From Orrella dioscoreae (GTDB taxonomy: Bacteria > Pseudomonadota > Gammaproteobacteria > Burkholderiales > Burkholderiaceae_B): a stretch of DNA of 64,000 bases. The notes beneath the pieces were generated by a model. That model did no database searches and was not told where the DNA came from. It saw only the letters and a program-made list of their open reading frames with translations. Both the position numbers and the translations under genes were made by a program. Location: assembly GCF_900089455.2 (NCBI RefSeq), contig NZ_LT907988.1, forward strand, positions 1,550,001 through 1,614,000, in the 5' to 3' direction. Below are positions 1-9,032 of the stretch, piece by piece (position 1 is the stretch's first letter; every line of letters starts with the position of its first letter).

Positions 1-40
1 CGCCGCGCCTGAGTCCAGGCCTGCGCAGGGCCTGGCGGCC

Positions 41-850
41 TCAATCCGGCAGGCTTTCCAGGATGGCGGCGCTTTCGGCGTCGAAGGCGCCGTCGAAATC
101 CGACGGGCGGTAATGCAGCTGGAAGGCCTTCAGCGCGCGCAGCGTGTCCTCGTCGGCCTGCCCGTGACGTGATGGCGCATACCCGACGCGCGCCAGTTGC
201 GCCTGGAACCAGGCGACATCCGGCACGCCCTCACGCTGGTAGCGCGCCTGGCGTTCGGCGGCGGCCGCTTCGTCATACCAGCGCCCCAGGCCGGCCTGGG
301 CCAGCGCCCGCCAGGGGAAGAGCGGGCCCGGGTCCAGCTTGCGCCCCGGCGCGATATCGCTGTGGGCCACGATGTTCCCGGGCGCGATGCCGTGGCGCCG
401 GACGATGCCGCGCAGCAGTTCGGTCAGCGCCTCGATCTGCGAGGGCGAGTAGGGCGTGCGCCAGTGCAGGACGCCCGCCGCGTCGCGTTCCCAGCCCGGA
501 TTCACGATCTCGATGCCGATGCTGCTGTTGTTGAGCCAGGTGCGTCCGTGCCAGGCGCTGTCGCCGGCGTGCCAGGCGCTGCGGTTCTCGTCGACCAGTT
601 GCAGGATGCGGGCGGGCGCATCGTCGGTGACGAGATAGTGGCTGCTGACGCGGCCCCGAGTCAGGATGGAGAGCGAGCGCTCGGTGCTGGCCGTGGTGTA
701 GTGCAGCACCACGAAGCGCACGCGGCTGTTCTGCGAGACCGCCGTGTGGCTGGTGTCAATGGGATAGCGCGGGCCGCTTGCGCAGCCCGCCAGGACGGCC
801 AGCGCCGCCAGGCAGGCAAGCGCGCGCAGGGGGCGGGCCGCCGCTTGCAT
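41..850 (-). CDS. amiD: AmiD-type N-acetylmuramoyl-L-alanine amidase, lipoprotein
   Basis: Predicted zinc amidase that cleaves the bond between N-acetylmuramic acid and the stem peptide, acting in peptidoglycan recycling or remodelling from the outer membrane. The 269-residue product starts with a lipoprotein signal whose lipobox LAGC places the lipidated cysteine at residue 23. The amidase_2 domain follows: a zinc-ligand histidine in VVLHYTT (about residue 50), the IGIEIVNPG strand, and a second histidine and aspartate in AHSDIAPGRKLDPG. A peptidoglycan-binding domain fills the last 70 or so residues. The length matches E. coli AmiD (276). The ATG at 850 was chosen over longer forms because it gives a complete lipoprotein signal and overlaps the stop codon of the upstream methyltransferase by one base, implying coupled translation. 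The family call is firm; the AmiD subtype is inferred from the lipobox and domain order. Confidence 0.85.
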   Translation of the reverse strand: MQAAARPLRALACLAALAVLAGCASGPRYPIDTSHTAVSQNSRVRFVVLHYTTASTERSLSILTRGRVSSHYLVTDDAPARILQLVDENRSAWHAGDSAWHGRTWLNNSSIGIEIVNPGWERDAAGVLHWRTPYSPSQIEALTELLRGIVRRHGIAPGNIVAHSDIAPGRKLDPGPLFPWRALAQAGLGRWYDEAAAAERQARYQREGVPDVAWFQAQLARVGYAPSRHGQADEDTLRALKAFQLHYRPSDFDGAFDAESAAILESLPD

Positions 851-1590
851 CAGGCCGCCAGGAACAGGAACAGCGTGGCCTGCTTGTCCAGGTCCGGGGC
901 CGGGCCCTGCTTCCACTGGGCGATGGTCTGCGTGCGGATCCACTCGGTGGGCGTGGTCAGCGAACGCGCGATGCATAGCCGCGTGTCGCCACGCAGGCTG
1001 GCCAGCAGCGTGCCGAACATGGCGCCGTTGCGGTAGGGGGTTTCGATCAGCATCTGCGTCTGATTGGCGCGGGCCGACTGTTGTTCCCAGGTTTTCAGCT
1101 GGTGGGCGCGTTCCTCGGGATTGACCGGGGCATAACCGTGGAAAGCGAAGCGCTGGCCGTCCAGGCCGCTGGCCATGAGGCCCAGCAGGATGGAGGAGGG
1201 CCCCACCCAGGGCTTGACCGTGTGGCCGCCTGCGTGCGCCAGTTCGACCACGCGCGCGCCGGGGTCGGCCACCGCGGGGCAGCCCGCCTCGGACACCAGG
1301 CCGATCTCGGCGCCGGCCTTCAGCGGCTTGATCCATTCACGCAGTTGCGAGATATCGGTGCGCGCCTCCAGCGTATGGATGGTGATTTCCTGGATGGGGC
1401 GCACGGCGCCCACCTGTTTCAGGAAGGCGCGCGCCGTCTTGGCGTTCTCGGCGATGTAGGTGTCCAGGCGCGCCGCCAGCGCCCGCGCATCGGCGGGCAG
1501 CCAGCTGTCGACCGGTGCGTCGCCCAGGCCGACGGGAATCAGGTGCAGGGTGCCGCTCTGCCTGCTCATCGGGCTGTTCGGCGCGCTCAT
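850..1590 (-). CDS. RsmI-like SAM-dependent methyltransferase (tetrapyrrole methylase fold)
   Basis: A 246-residue methyltransferase of the tetrapyrrole methylase superfamily, closest in appearance to RsmI, which 2'-O-methylates C1402 of 16S rRNA. The diagnostic stretch SEAGCPAVADPG, followed by a glycine-rich GPSSILLGLMASG segment, corresponds to the SAM-binding core. The N-terminal signature differs from typical RsmI (LIPVGLGD instead of the usual VATPIGNLGD) and the protein is shorter than RsmI (about 280), so this is probably the paralogous SAM-methyltransferase subfamily rather than RsmI itself; its substrate is unknown. It overlaps the upstream Maf gene by four bases (ATGA) and abuts the amidase gene downstream, so the three are probably co-transcribed. 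Confidence 0.8.
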   Translation of the reverse strand: MSAPNSPMSRQSGTLHLIPVGLGDAPVDSWLPADARALAARLDTYIAENAKTARAFLKQVGAVRPIQEITIHTLEARTDISQLREWIKPLKAGAEIGLVSEAGCPAVADPGARVVELAHAGGHTVKPWVGPSSILLGLMASGLDGQRFAFHGYAPVNPEERAHQLKTWEQQSARANQTQMLIETPYRNGAMFGTLLASLRGDTRLCIARSLTTPTEWIRTQTIAQWKQGPAPDLDKQATLFLFLAA

Positions 1591-2207
1591 GCCTGCTCCA
1601 GCTGGTCCAGCGGATCCAGGCCGAAGGCCGTCAGCATGTCGGTGAGCGCGATGAGCGGCAGGCCGATGATGGCCGTCGGGTCATCGCTGCGCATTTCCGC
1701 CATCAGCGCGATGCCCAGGCTTTCCGCCTTGGCGCTGCCGGCGGTATCGTAGGGGCGTTCCGTCCGCAGGTAGCGCGTGATGGCCGCATCCGTCAGCGTG
1801 CGGAAGCGGCACAGGGTGATCACGTCGCGGACGTCGTCGCGGCTGCCGTCGGTGACGGCCAGGGCGCTGTGGAAGGCGACTTCCTGCCCCGACAGCTGCC
1901 GCAACTGGGCGTGGGCCTGTTCGAAGCCGCCAGGCTTGCCGATGGGCTCGCCGCCGAGGGTGGCCACCTGGTCCGAACCGATCACGAGCGCGCCGGGGTG
2001 TTGCGCCGATACCGCGCGGGCCTTCGCGAGCGCCAGGCGCAGGGCCAGGGCTGCGGGCGCCTCGCCCGGCCGCGGCGTTTCGTCCACGTGTGGCGGCTCC
2101 GCAACAAAGGGCAGGCGCAGGCGCGACAGCAATTCCCGGCGGTAGATCGACGTGGAGGCAAGGATGAGCGCGGGGGCGGTCCGTGTGCCGGCAGAGGGGA
2201 GGCTCAT
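1587..2207 (-). CDS. yceF: Maf family nucleotide pyrophosphatase, YceF type
   Basis: A 206-residue Maf protein. Maf enzymes hydrolyse non-canonical or modified nucleoside triphosphates to monophosphate and pyrophosphate; the YceF branch prefers 7-methyl-GTP. Visible family features are the N-terminal LASTSIYRRELLSRL signature, the VDET motif, the KARAV helix, the IGSDQVA motif carrying the catalytic aspartate, and a C-terminal GLP..L segment. The S-x-YRR signature is that of YceF rather than YhdE. The ATG at 2207 was chosen because the protein then starts directly before the signature strand; longer in-frame extensions read antisense into the yceD gene. It is divergent from yceD, which in many proteobacteria is also a neighbour of maf (yceF). 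Confidence 0.87.
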   Translation of the reverse strand: MSLPSAGTRTAPALILASTSIYRRELLSRLRLPFVAEPPHVDETPRPGEAPAALALRLALAKARAVSAQHPGALVIGSDQVATLGGEPIGKPGGFEQAHAQLRQLSGQEVAFHSALAVTDGSRDDVRDVITLCRFRTLTDAAITRYLRTERPYDTAGSAKAESLGIALMAEMRSDDPTAIIGLPLIALTDMLTAFGLDPLDQLEQA

Positions 2208-2224
2208 GGCAGAGAGGGGCTCCG

Positions 2225-2254
2225 TTGACGTGGTCAGCTGAAACACAGTATTAT
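2225..2254 (+). promoter_or_regulatory. sigma70-type promoter for the yceD-rpmF-fab operon
   Basis: TTGACG (2225-2230), an 18-base spacer, then TATTAT (2249-2254). Each hexamer matches its consensus at five of six positions. It lies in the divergent region between maf and yceD and points at yceD, leaving a leader of about 137 bases. No other equally good promoter was seen before plsX, so it may drive the whole lipid-synthesis operon. Confidence 0.6.
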
Positions 2255-2397
2255 CGCCCGTTTTGCGACGGTTTTGCAGCGTCCCCACGGCGCCCGCGCC
2301 CAAGGTTTTCCGTTGAGCATTCCCCTGGCTGAAAAGGCGGGTGGAATGTGCCGGACCAGGGCCAAGCAGCGCGCCAGGGCAAGGCCAGGAGGCAAGA

Positions 2398-3027
2398 ATG
2401 AGCAATCCTGTCATGGACGAACACCAGAATGATGGCGGCAGCGATGGTGGCAACCGACGCGACGGCACAGGCCCCGGCATCAACCCGAGCAGCATGGATG
2501 TCTTCGAATTCATGCGGCTGGGGCGTCTGGCGCAGGGCCGCGTGGGACTGGGAAGGTTCCTGCGGCTGATGCAGGACCTGCCTGAGCAGCCTGCGGGCGA
2601 GCAAGGCGAAGTCTCGTGGGAGGCTCAGGGCGAGCGCGGTGCGCGTGGCGAGCAGTTGCTGCGCCTGCGTATCCAGGCTGCGCCCCGGGTCACCTGCCAG
2701 CGATGCCTGGGTGCATTCGCCTGGCCCGTGGACGCCGAGGTCCTGCTGCAGCCCGTGCTCAACGAAGCCGAGCTGGACCAGGACCTGCCGCAAGAAGAAG
2801 AGGATGTCGACGCGGACCTGCCCGAAAGGGTGTTGGGGTCGCGCCGTTTCGATCTGCTCGCGCAGATCGAGGACGAATTGATTTTGAGCATTCCCTATGT
2901 GCCGCGGCACCCGGTATGTCCGGATGGCCGTGGTGGCGACGATGCAGAAGATGCGCCGGCGCCGAAGCGTCCTTCGCCCTTCGGGGTGTTGGCGCAGTTG
3001 CAACGCAAGGACCCTGCCGACGAGTAG
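2398..3027 (+). CDS. yceD: YceD/DUF177 family protein (23S rRNA accumulation protein)
   Basis: A 209-residue DUF177 protein. YceD is needed for normal 23S rRNA accumulation in E. coli and plants and is almost always encoded just before rpmF, as here. The conserved core is visible: [11 protein letters not shown] with its two cysteines (CQRC), and the acidic [11 protein letters not shown] stretch near the C terminus. The N-terminal 40 residues are polar and low-complexity. The ATG at 2398 was chosen because AGGAGG (2387-2392) lies five bases before it; an upstream in-frame ATG at 2345 lacks a ribosome-binding site. The gene is longer than E. coli YceD (173), mainly through the N-terminal tail. 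Confidence 0.85.
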   Translation: MSNPVMDEHQNDGGSDGGNRRDGTGPGINPSSMDVFEFMRLGRLAQGRVGLGRFLRLMQDLPEQPAGEQGEVSWEAQGERGARGEQLLRLRIQAAPRVTCQRCLGAFAWPVDAEVLLQPVLNEAELDQDLPQEEEDVDADLPERVLGSRRFDLLAQIEDELILSIPYVPRHPVCPDGRGGDDAEDAPAPKRPSPFGVLAQLQRKDPADE

Positions 3028-3116
3028 TCCGGCAGGAATGGATCAACCGCGGTGTCTCACCGCAAGCAAACACCGGGCCGCTTGTCGTACAATGCGCCCC
3101 GTTTCTAGGAGTCATC

Positions 3117-3299
3117 ATGGCTGTTCAGCAAAACAAAAAGAGTCCCTCCAAGCGCGGCATGCATCGCGCCCACGACTTTCTCGTGAATCCCCCGACCGCC
3201 GTCGAGCCGACCACCGGTGAAGCGCACCTGCGCCACCACATCAGCCCCAACGGTGTCTACCGTGGCCGCAAGGTCCTCAAGACCAAGAACGACGAATAA
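3117..3299 (+). CDS. rpmF: 50S ribosomal protein L32
   Basis: A 60-residue basic protein of the large ribosomal subunit. It begins [20 protein letters not shown], the classic L32 N terminus, and ends in [15 protein letters not shown]. The Zn-binding cysteines found in some L32 proteins are absent, so this is the zinc-free type common in proteobacteria. An AGGAG (3107-3111) precedes the ATG. A TACAAT hexamer at 3088-3093 could give an additional rpmF promoter, but no convincing -35 element is present. The order yceD-rpmF-plsX couples ribosome and membrane-lipid synthesis, as in E. coli. Confidence 0.97.
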   Translation: MAVQQNKKSPSKRGMHRAHDFLVNPPTAVEPTTGEAHLRHHISPNGVYRGRKVLKTKNDE

Positions 3300-3339
3300 A
3301 GCCGCAAGCCTGCTGCCTGCGCGCTGAATCCTGGCATCC

Positions 3340-4401
3340 GTGATACGTATTGCCATCGACTGTATGGGCGGTGACGCCGGCTTGCCGGTGACCGTGCCGG
3401 CCGCGCTCGAATTCGCGCGGACCCGTCCCGATACGCATCTGGTCCTGGTTGGCCTGTCCGACGCGATCAACGCGTGCCTGGACGCGCAGCGTGACGTCCC
3501 GCGCGAGCGCATCGAGGTGCTGCATGCGGCCGAAGTCGTCACGATGGACGACTCGGTCGAGGTCGCCCTGCGCCGCAAGAAAGAGTCTTCCATGCGGCTG
3601 GCTGCCCAGTCCGTCAAGGACGGGCGCGCCGACGCCTGCATCTCCGCCGGCAACACCGGCGCGTGGATGGCCATTTCGCGCTATGTGCTGAAGACGCTGG
3701 ACGGCATCGATCGTCCCGCGATCGCCACGTCCATTCCGAACCAGACCGGCGGTGCCACCACCATGCTGGACCTGGGGGCGAACGTCGACTGCACGGCGGA
3801 GCACCTGCTGCAGTTCGGCATCATGGGTGCGGCGCTGGCGCAGGTCACCGAGCAGCGCGAGCGCCCCTCGGTGGGGCTGCTCAACATCGGCGAAGAGGTC
3901 ATCAAGGGCAATGACGTGGTCAAGCAGGCCGCGGAGCTGTTGCGCGCCAGTCCCTTGAACTTCTACGGCAACGTGGAAGGTGACGACATCTTCAAGGGCA
4001 CCGTGGACGTCATCGTCTGTGACGGCTTCGTGGGCAACGTCGTGCTGAAATCCGTGGAAGGCCTGGCCAAGATGCTGGGCAGCATGATCCGCGAGGAGTT
4101 CCAGCGCAACGCCTACACGCTGCTGTCGGGCGCCATCGCCAAGCCGGTCCTCAATAAATTCCGCCAGCGCGTCGACAACCGCCGTTACAACGGCGCGGCC
4201 CTGCTGGGCCTGCGTGGCGTGGTCATCAAGAGCCACGGTTCCGCCGACGCCTATGCTTTCGGTTTCGCCCTGCAGCGTGCCCATGAAGCCGTGGCAAGCG
4301 GGCTGCTTGCCCGCACCACGGCCAGCATCGCGCAGATGACGGCCGCTCGCAACGACCCCGCCACTGACGGGGCCGGTCCGATTGGAGAGTCCTCCCTATG
4401 A
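3340..4401 (+). CDS. plsX: Phosphate acyltransferase PlsX
   Basis: Converts acyl-ACP to acyl-phosphate, the acyl donor for PlsY in phospholipid synthesis; a peripheral cytoplasmic-membrane enzyme. The 353-residue product opens with the signature [13 protein letters not shown] and carries [12 protein letters not shown]-like and [13 protein letters not shown] motifs typical of PlsX. The start is GTG at 3340, immediately before the signature strand. The C terminus overlaps fabH by four bases (ATGA). Length is normal for the family (about 340-360). Confidence 0.96.
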   Translation: MIRIAIDCMGGDAGLPVTVPAALEFARTRPDTHLVLVGLSDAINACLDAQRDVPRERIEVLHAAEVVTMDDSVEVALRRKKESSMRLAAQSVKDGRADACISAGNTGAWMAISRYVLKTLDGIDRPAIATSIPNQTGGATTMLDLGANVDCTAEHLLQFGIMGAALAQVTEQRERPSVGLLNIGEEVIKGNDVVKQAAELLRASPLNFYGNVEGDDIFKGTVDVIVCDGFVGNVVLKSVEGLAKMLGSMIREEFQRNAYTLLSGAIAKPVLNKFRQRVDNRRYNGAALLGLRGVVIKSHGSADAYAFGFALQRAHEAVASGLLARTTASIAQMTAARNDPATDGAGPIGESSL

Positions 4402-5390
4402 CGCAGACCGCGCTTCGCGCCGCCGCGATCGCCGGTACCGGCAGCTTCCTGCCCGAGCGCATCGTCACCAATGACGACCTCGCCGCGGAGCTTGCCACCC
4501 GTGGCATCGAAACTTCCGACACCTGGATCACCGAACGTACCGGTATCCGCCAGCGCCACCTCGCCGAACGCGGCGTGGCCACCAGCGACCTCGCGACCGA
4601 AGCCGCGCGGCGCGCCCTGGCGGATGCGGGTGTCCAGGCCGATGAGCTCGACCTCATCATCGTCGCCACGTCCACGCCCGATTTCGTGTTCCCCAGCACG
4701 GCTTGCCTGGTGCAGGCCAAGCTGGGCAACAAGGGCGCGGCAGCCTTCGACGTGCAGGCCGTCTGCAGCGGCTTCGTCTACGCCATGTCCACGGCGGACG
4801 CCTTCGTGCGCGCCGGCCGCGCACGCTGCGCGCTGGTGATCGGCGCCGAAGTCTTCTCGCGTATCCTCGACTGGAACGACCGCGGCACCTGCGTGCTGTT
4901 TGGCGACGGCGCGGGCGCGGTGGTGCTGAAGGCCGCCGACGCACCCGGCATCCTTGCCGCCGAGCTGCATGCCGACGGCAGCCAGATGAACATCCTCTGT
5001 GCCGCCGGCAACGTCGCCTATGGCGAAGTCACCGGCGATCCCTTCCTGCGCATGGACGGCCAGGCGGTCTTCAAGCAGGCCGTGAATGTGCTGGAGAAGT
5101 CCGCGCGCCAGGTCTGCGCCGACGCCGGCCTGACGCTGGCCGACGTGGACTGGCTGGTCCCGCACCAGGCCAACGTGCGCATCCTGAATATGCTGGCGCG
5201 CAAGCTCGACGTCTCCCTCGACAAGGTCGTGGTCACGCTCGACAGGCACGCCAATACCTCGGCCGCCAGCGTGCCGCTGGCGCTGGACGCCGCGCGCCGC
5301 GATGGCCGTATCAAGTCCGGCCACGTCGTGCTGATGCAGGGCGTGGGCGGCGGTTTCACCTGGGGCTCGGTGCTGGCCCGCATGTCATAG
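4398..5390 (+). CDS. fabH: 3-oxoacyl-ACP synthase III (FabH)
   Basis: Initiates type II fatty-acid synthesis by condensing acetyl-CoA with malonyl-ACP. The 330-residue thiolase-fold protein has the catalytic cysteine in VQAVCSGF (about residue 113), the histidine in VPHQANVRI and the asparagine in HANTSAAS, giving the Cys-His-Asn triad expected for KAS III. The N-terminal [11 protein letters not shown] and the WITERTGI motif are also typical. The start ATG overlaps the plsX stop, so translation is probably coupled. fabD follows ten bases after the stop. Confidence 0.97.
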   Translation: MTQTALRAAAIAGTGSFLPERIVTNDDLAAELATRGIETSDTWITERTGIRQRHLAERGVATSDLATEAARRALADAGVQADELDLIIVATSTPDFVFPSTACLVQAKLGNKGAAAFDVQAVCSGFVYAMSTADAFVRAGRARCALVIGAEVFSRILDWNDRGTCVLFGDGAGAVVLKAADAPGILAAELHADGSQMNILCAAGNVAYGEVTGDPFLRMDGQAVFKQAVNVLEKSARQVCADAGLTLADVDWLVPHQANVRILNMLARKLDVSLDKVVVTLDRHANTSAASVPLALDAARRDGRIKSGHVVLMQGVGGGFTWGSVLARMS

Positions 5391-5400
5391 GCTGCCATCC

Positions 5401-6336
5401 ATGAAAATCGCTTTCGTCTTTCCCGGCCAGGGGTCGCAATCGGTCGGTATGCTCGATGCCTGGCAGGGCAATGCGGCCGTCGCCGACGCGCTGGCCGAGG
5501 CATCGCAGGCGCTGGGCCAGGACCTGGCTGCGCTGATCGCGCAGGGCCCGGCCGAGCAGCTCAATCTCACGACCAACACCCAGCCCGTCATGCTGGCGGC
5601 AGGCGCTGCCATCTATCGCGCCTGGATCGCGGCGGGCGGCTCAGCCCCGGCCATCGTGGCGGGCCACAGCTTGGGCGAGTACACCGCGCTGACCGCGGCG
5701 GGCTCGCTGGCGCTGGCCGACGCGGTGCGCCTGGTGCGCGTGCGGGCCGATGCCATGCAGGCTGCCGTGCCCGTGGGCACGGGTGGCATGGCTGCCATCC
5801 TGGGCCTGGATGACGACACGGTGCGCCGCGTTTGCGTCGAAGCTGCCCAGGCCGAAATCGTCGAAGCCGTCAATTTCAATGCGCCCGCACAGGTCGTCAT
5901 CGCCGGCCACAAGGCCGCGGTCGAGCGCGCCTGCGAAGGCGCCAAGGCCGCGGGCGCCAAGCGCGCGCTGGTCCTGCCGGTGTCCGCGCCGTTCCACTCC
6001 AGCCTGCTCAAGCCCGCCGCCGATGTCCTGGCCGGTGCCCTGGCGCAGGTGGATGTTGCCGCGCCCGCCATCCCCGTGATCAACAACGTCGACGTGGCCG
6101 TGGTGTCCGAGCCCGCGGGCATTCGCGACGCACTGGTGCGCCAGGCCTGGCACGCCGTGCGCTGGGTCGAGACGCTGCGGGCCATGAAGGCCCAGGGCGT
6201 GACCCACGTCGTGGAATGCGGTCCCGGCAAGGTGCTGGCAGGCCTCACCAAGCGCATCGATCCCGAGCTCACCGGCCTGGCGATCACCGATCCGGCCTCG
6301 CTGGATGCGACGCTGGCGGCGTTGGCGCAAGCCTGA
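5401..6336 (+). CDS. fabD: Malonyl-CoA:ACP transacylase (FabD)
   Basis: Transfers malonyl from CoA to ACP, supplying the extender unit for fatty-acid elongation. The 311-residue product carries the N-terminal FVFPGQGSQ motif, the nucleophilic serine in GHSLGEY (about residue 92) and the partner histidine in SAPFHSSLL (about residue 200), with the oxyanion glutamine in GQGSQ. Length is normal (about 310). It sits between fabH and fabG in the standard fab order. Confidence 0.97.
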   Translation: MKIAFVFPGQGSQSVGMLDAWQGNAAVADALAEASQALGQDLAALIAQGPAEQLNLTTNTQPVMLAAGAAIYRAWIAAGGSAPAIVAGHSLGEYTALTAAGSLALADAVRLVRVRADAMQAAVPVGTGGMAAILGLDDDTVRRVCVEAAQAEIVEAVNFNAPAQVVIAGHKAAVERACEGAKAAGAKRALVLPVSAPFHSSLLKPAADVLAGALAQVDVAAPAIPVINNVDVAVVSEPAGIRDALVRQAWHAVRWVETLRAMKAQGVTHVVECGPGKVLAGLTKRIDPELTGLAITDPASLDATLAALAQA

Positions 6337-6406
6337 TCCCGGTTCCAGTCCCGGTCCTGATAATCGAGCCGGCCATCGCCGGCAGCAAGTGAGAGTGAAT
6401 CGAGTT

Positions 6407-7144
6407 ATGGAACTGCAAGGTAAAGTCGCCCTGGTGACGGGCGCCACGCGCGGCATCGGCAAGGCCATCGCCCAGGAACTGGCCGCGCTGGGCGCGACCG
6501 TCGTGGGCACGGCCACCTCCGAGGCCGGCGCACAGGCCATTACCGAAGCGCTCGCGCCGCAAGGCGGCCGTGGCGTGGTCCTCGACGTCACCGACGTCGA
6601 GGCCTGCAATGCGCTGATCGACGTGCTGGGCAAGGAAGGCGGTGGTCCGCACATCCTGGTCAACAACGCCGGCATCACGCGCGATACGCTTGCGATGCGC
6701 ATGAAGGACGACGATTGGGGCGCTGTCATCGACACCAACCTGGCCGCCGTGTTCCGCCTGTCGCGCGCTGTGCTGCGCAACATGATGAAGGCGCGCTGGG
6801 GCCGTATCATCAACATTACCTCGGTGGTGGGCGCCAGCGGCAACGCTGGCCAGGCCAACTACGCCGCCGCCAAGGCGGGCGTGGCAGGCATGTCCCGTGC
6901 GCTGGCGCGCGAACTGGGCAGCCGTGGCATCACGGTCAACTGCGTGGCGCCGGGTTTCATCGAAACCGACATGACGCGCGCGCTTGACGACGATCAGACG
7001 GCCGCGCTGCTGGGCCAGATTCCGCTGGGCCGCCTGGGCGCGCCCGCCGACGTGGCGCATGCCGTGGCGTTCCTGGCTGGCCCGCAAGCGGGTTACATTA
7101 CCGGAACCGAGCTGCATGTGAATGGCGGCATGTACATGCAGTAA
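6407..7144 (+). CDS. fabG: 3-oxoacyl-ACP reductase (FabG)
   Basis: NADPH-dependent reductase of 3-oxoacyl-ACP in the elongation cycle. The 245-residue short-chain dehydrogenase has the cofactor motif TGATRGIG near the N terminus, the NNAG motif, the catalytic Ser in INITSVVGASG, and Tyr and Lys in NYAAAKAG; the ending VNGGMYMQ is typical of FabG. The ATG at 6407 was chosen because the protein then begins MELQGKVALVTG, the usual FabG start; a longer in-frame extension runs back into fabD. Intergenic spacing to fabD is about 70 bases. Confidence 0.96.
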   Translation: MELQGKVALVTGATRGIGKAIAQELAALGATVVGTATSEAGAQAITEALAPQGGRGVVLDVTDVEACNALIDVLGKEGGGPHILVNNAGITRDTLAMRMKDDDWGAVIDTNLAAVFRLSRAVLRNMMKARWGRIINITSVVGASGNAGQANYAAAKAGVAGMSRALARELGSRGITVNCVAPGFIETDMTRALDDDQTAALLGQIPLGRLGAPADVAHAVAFLAGPQAGYITGTELHVNGGMYMQ

Positions 7145-7292
7145 GCCGCAATTGCGGTGATTATGAATGCAGTAACTGGCGGCTTGTCGCCGTGCATGGG
7201 TAGACTCCATGCCGCACGCAGCGTCCTTTCGACCTGCCGGCATTGATGTCTGTGTTTTTGTCATCGTCAACGCGTGTATTCCTTTACGCTTG

Positions 7293-7300
7293 GCTATAAT
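7293..7300 (+). promoter_or_regulatory. Probable -10 element of an acpP promoter
   Basis: A perfect TATAAT at 7295-7300 lies 30 bases before acpP, preceded by TTGGC. No convincing -35 hexamer is found at 16-18 bases, so the promoter may depend on other contacts. A separate promoter for acpP is plausible because ACP is made in large excess over the Fab enzymes. The rest of the fabG-acpP gap (7145-7330) shows no other clear element. Confidence 0.45.
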
Positions 7301-7330
7301 TCGCGGGATTTTTCCCATTTGGAGATCTGC

Positions 7331-7570
7331 ATGGAAAGCATCGAACAGCGCGTCAAGAAGATCGTCGCTGAACAACTTGGCGTGAACGAAGCCGAGATCA
7401 AGAACGAGTCCTCCTTCCTTGACGACCTCGGTGCCGATTCGCTCGACATGGTCGAGCTGGTCATGGCCCTCGAAGACGAATTCGAGACCGAGATCCCCGA
7501 CGAAGAGGCCGAAAAGATCACGACCGTTCAACAGGCCGTCGACTACATCAATTCGCACGCCAAGCAGTAA
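7331..7570 (+). CDS. acpP: Acyl carrier protein
   Basis: Carries growing acyl chains on a 4'-phosphopantetheine arm. The 79-residue acidic product has the attachment serine at residue 37 in the invariant [10 protein letters not shown] motif, and the acidic helix II and III ([12 protein letters not shown]) that dock partner enzymes. A GGAG (7321-7324) precedes the ATG; an in-frame upstream ATG at 7274 would add 19 residues unlike any ACP and lies upstream of the -10 element. It lies between fabG and fabF, the usual place. Confidence 0.98.
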   Translation: MESIEQRVKKIVAEQLGVNEAEIKNESSFLDDLGADSLDMVELVMALEDEFETEIPDEEAEKITTVQQAVDYINSHAKQ

Positions 7571-7751
7571 GCTGGCGCATGCATCCCCGGCTGGGCGTGT
7601 CATGCCCGGCTGCGAGGCGGTTCCGAGAAGTTCGCCGCGTGACGCGCAGGGTCACGGTTGCCCGCAAGCCTTCCGGCCTTGTGGGCGTTTCCCTGTGCTA
7701 GCCTCGACTCCTTTGAGCCGCCTTTTTTTGCCGTCATGCGCGGAACCCTCG

Positions 7752-7780
7752 GGTCCGCTTGCGGCATGGGACCTTTTTTT
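7752..7780 (+). terminator. Terminator-like hairpin between acpP and fabF
   Basis: GGTCC (7752-7756) pairs with GGACC (7769-7773), enclosing a second small CCGC-TT-GCGG hairpin, and is followed at once by seven T (7774-7780). It ends only about 10 bases before the AGGAG used by fabF. It could end most acpP transcripts and let a fraction read into fabF. Confidence 0.5.
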
Positions 7781-7800
7781 CTCAGAGTTAGGAGTCTTCC

Positions 7801-9030
7801 GTGAAGCGACGCGTCGTCATCACCGGCCTGGGTATCGTCAGCCCCGTAGGCAATGACGTTTCCACTGCCTGGGACAATATCGTCAACGGACGTTCCGGTA
7901 TCGACCGCATCAGCCGCTTCGATCCGTCCGCCATGACCACCCACATCGCAGGCGAGGTCAAGGGCTTCGACGTGACGCAAGTCATGCCGGCGAAGGAAGC
8001 GCGTCAGATGGACACCTTCATTCATTACGGCGTGGCCGCCGGCGTGCAGGCCTGGCAGGACTGCGGCCTGGAAGTCACCGAGGCCAATGCCGACCGTATC
8101 GGCGTGATCGTCGGTTCGGGCATTGGCGGCCTGCCGCGCATCGAAGAAACCCAGACCGATTATCTCGAGAAGGGCCCCCGCCGCATTTCGCCGTTCTTCG
8201 TGCCTGCCTCGCTGATCAACCTGATCTCGGGCCAGCTCTCCATCCGCTACGGCATGAAGGGTCCCAGCTACGCGGTGGTGTCCGCGTGCACGACGGGCCT
8301 GCACTGCCTGGGCGATGCGGCTCGCCTGATCGAGTATGGCGACGCCGACGTGATGGTGGCCGGCGGCGCCGAATCCACCGTCTCGCCCCTGGGCATCGGC
8401 GGCTTTGCCGCGATGCGCGCGCTGTCGACCCGCAATGACGATCCCAAGACGGCCTCGCGCCCCTGGGACCGTGACCGCGACGGCTTCGTGCTGGGCGAAG
8501 GCGCCGGCGTGCTGGTGCTGGAAGAATACGAACATGCCAAGAAGCGCGGCGCGCGCATCTATGGCGAGTTCGTCGGCTACGGCATGAGCTCGGACGCGCA
8601 TCACATCACCGCGCCCGACCGTGACGGTCCGCGTCGCGGCGTGCTCAACGCCCTGCGCAATGGCGGCCTGAATCCCGAAGACGTCCAGTACGTCAACGCG
8701 CATGGCACGTCCACGCCGCTGGGCGACAAGAACGAATCCGAGGCGCTCAAGCTGGCCTTCGGCGACCATGCCAGGAAACTGGTGGTGAATTCGACCAAGT
8801 CCATGACGGGCCACTTGCTGGGCGCCGCGGGCGGCATCGAAGCGGTCTTCACGACGCTGGCCGTGCACAACCAGGTCTCGCCGCCCACCATCAACATCTT
8901 CAACCAGGATCCGGAGTGCGACCTGGACTACTGCGCCAACGAGGCGCGGCAGATGAAGATCGACGTTGCGCTGTCGAACTCCTTCGGGTTCGGCGGCACC
9001 AACGGCTCGATGGCCGTTCGCAAGGTTTGA
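7801..9030 (+). CDS. fabF: 3-oxoacyl-ACP synthase II (FabF)
   Basis: Elongating condensing enzyme of fatty-acid synthesis, also responsible for temperature control of unsaturation in E. coli. The 409-residue product has the catalytic Cys in VSACTTGLHCLGDA (about residue 163), the two histidines in NAHGTSTPLGD and TGHLLGAAGG, and the C-terminal NSFGFGGTNGS motif. It begins with GTG at 7801, preceded by AGGAG about seven bases upstream. Length and motifs are normal for KAS II. Confidence 0.97.
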   Translation: MKRRVVITGLGIVSPVGNDVSTAWDNIVNGRSGIDRISRFDPSAMTTHIAGEVKGFDVTQVMPAKEARQMDTFIHYGVAAGVQAWQDCGLEVTEANADRIGVIVGSGIGGLPRIEETQTDYLEKGPRRISPFFVPASLINLISGQLSIRYGMKGPSYAVVSACTTGLHCLGDAARLIEYGDADVMVAGGAESTVSPLGIGGFAAMRALSTRNDDPKTASRPWDRDRDGFVLGEGAGVLVLEEYEHAKKRGARIYGEFVGYGMSSDAHHITAPDRDGPRRGVLNALRNGGLNPEDVQYVNAHGTSTPLGDKNESEALKLAFGDHARKLVVNSTKSMTGHLLGAAGGIEAVFTTLAVHNQVSPPTINIFNQDPECDLDYCANEARQMKIDVALSNSFGFGGTNGSMAVRKV

Positions 9031-9032
9031 GC

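Noticed and set aside
1-40. Hairpin CCAGGCC/GGCCTGG at the left edge as a terminator for the amidase gene
   Set aside because: The stem is good but there is no T-run on either strand, so intrinsic termination cannot be claimed.
7258-7263. TTGTCA as a -35 box for the acpP promoter
   Set aside because: It is 31 bases from the TATAAT, far outside the usual 16-18.
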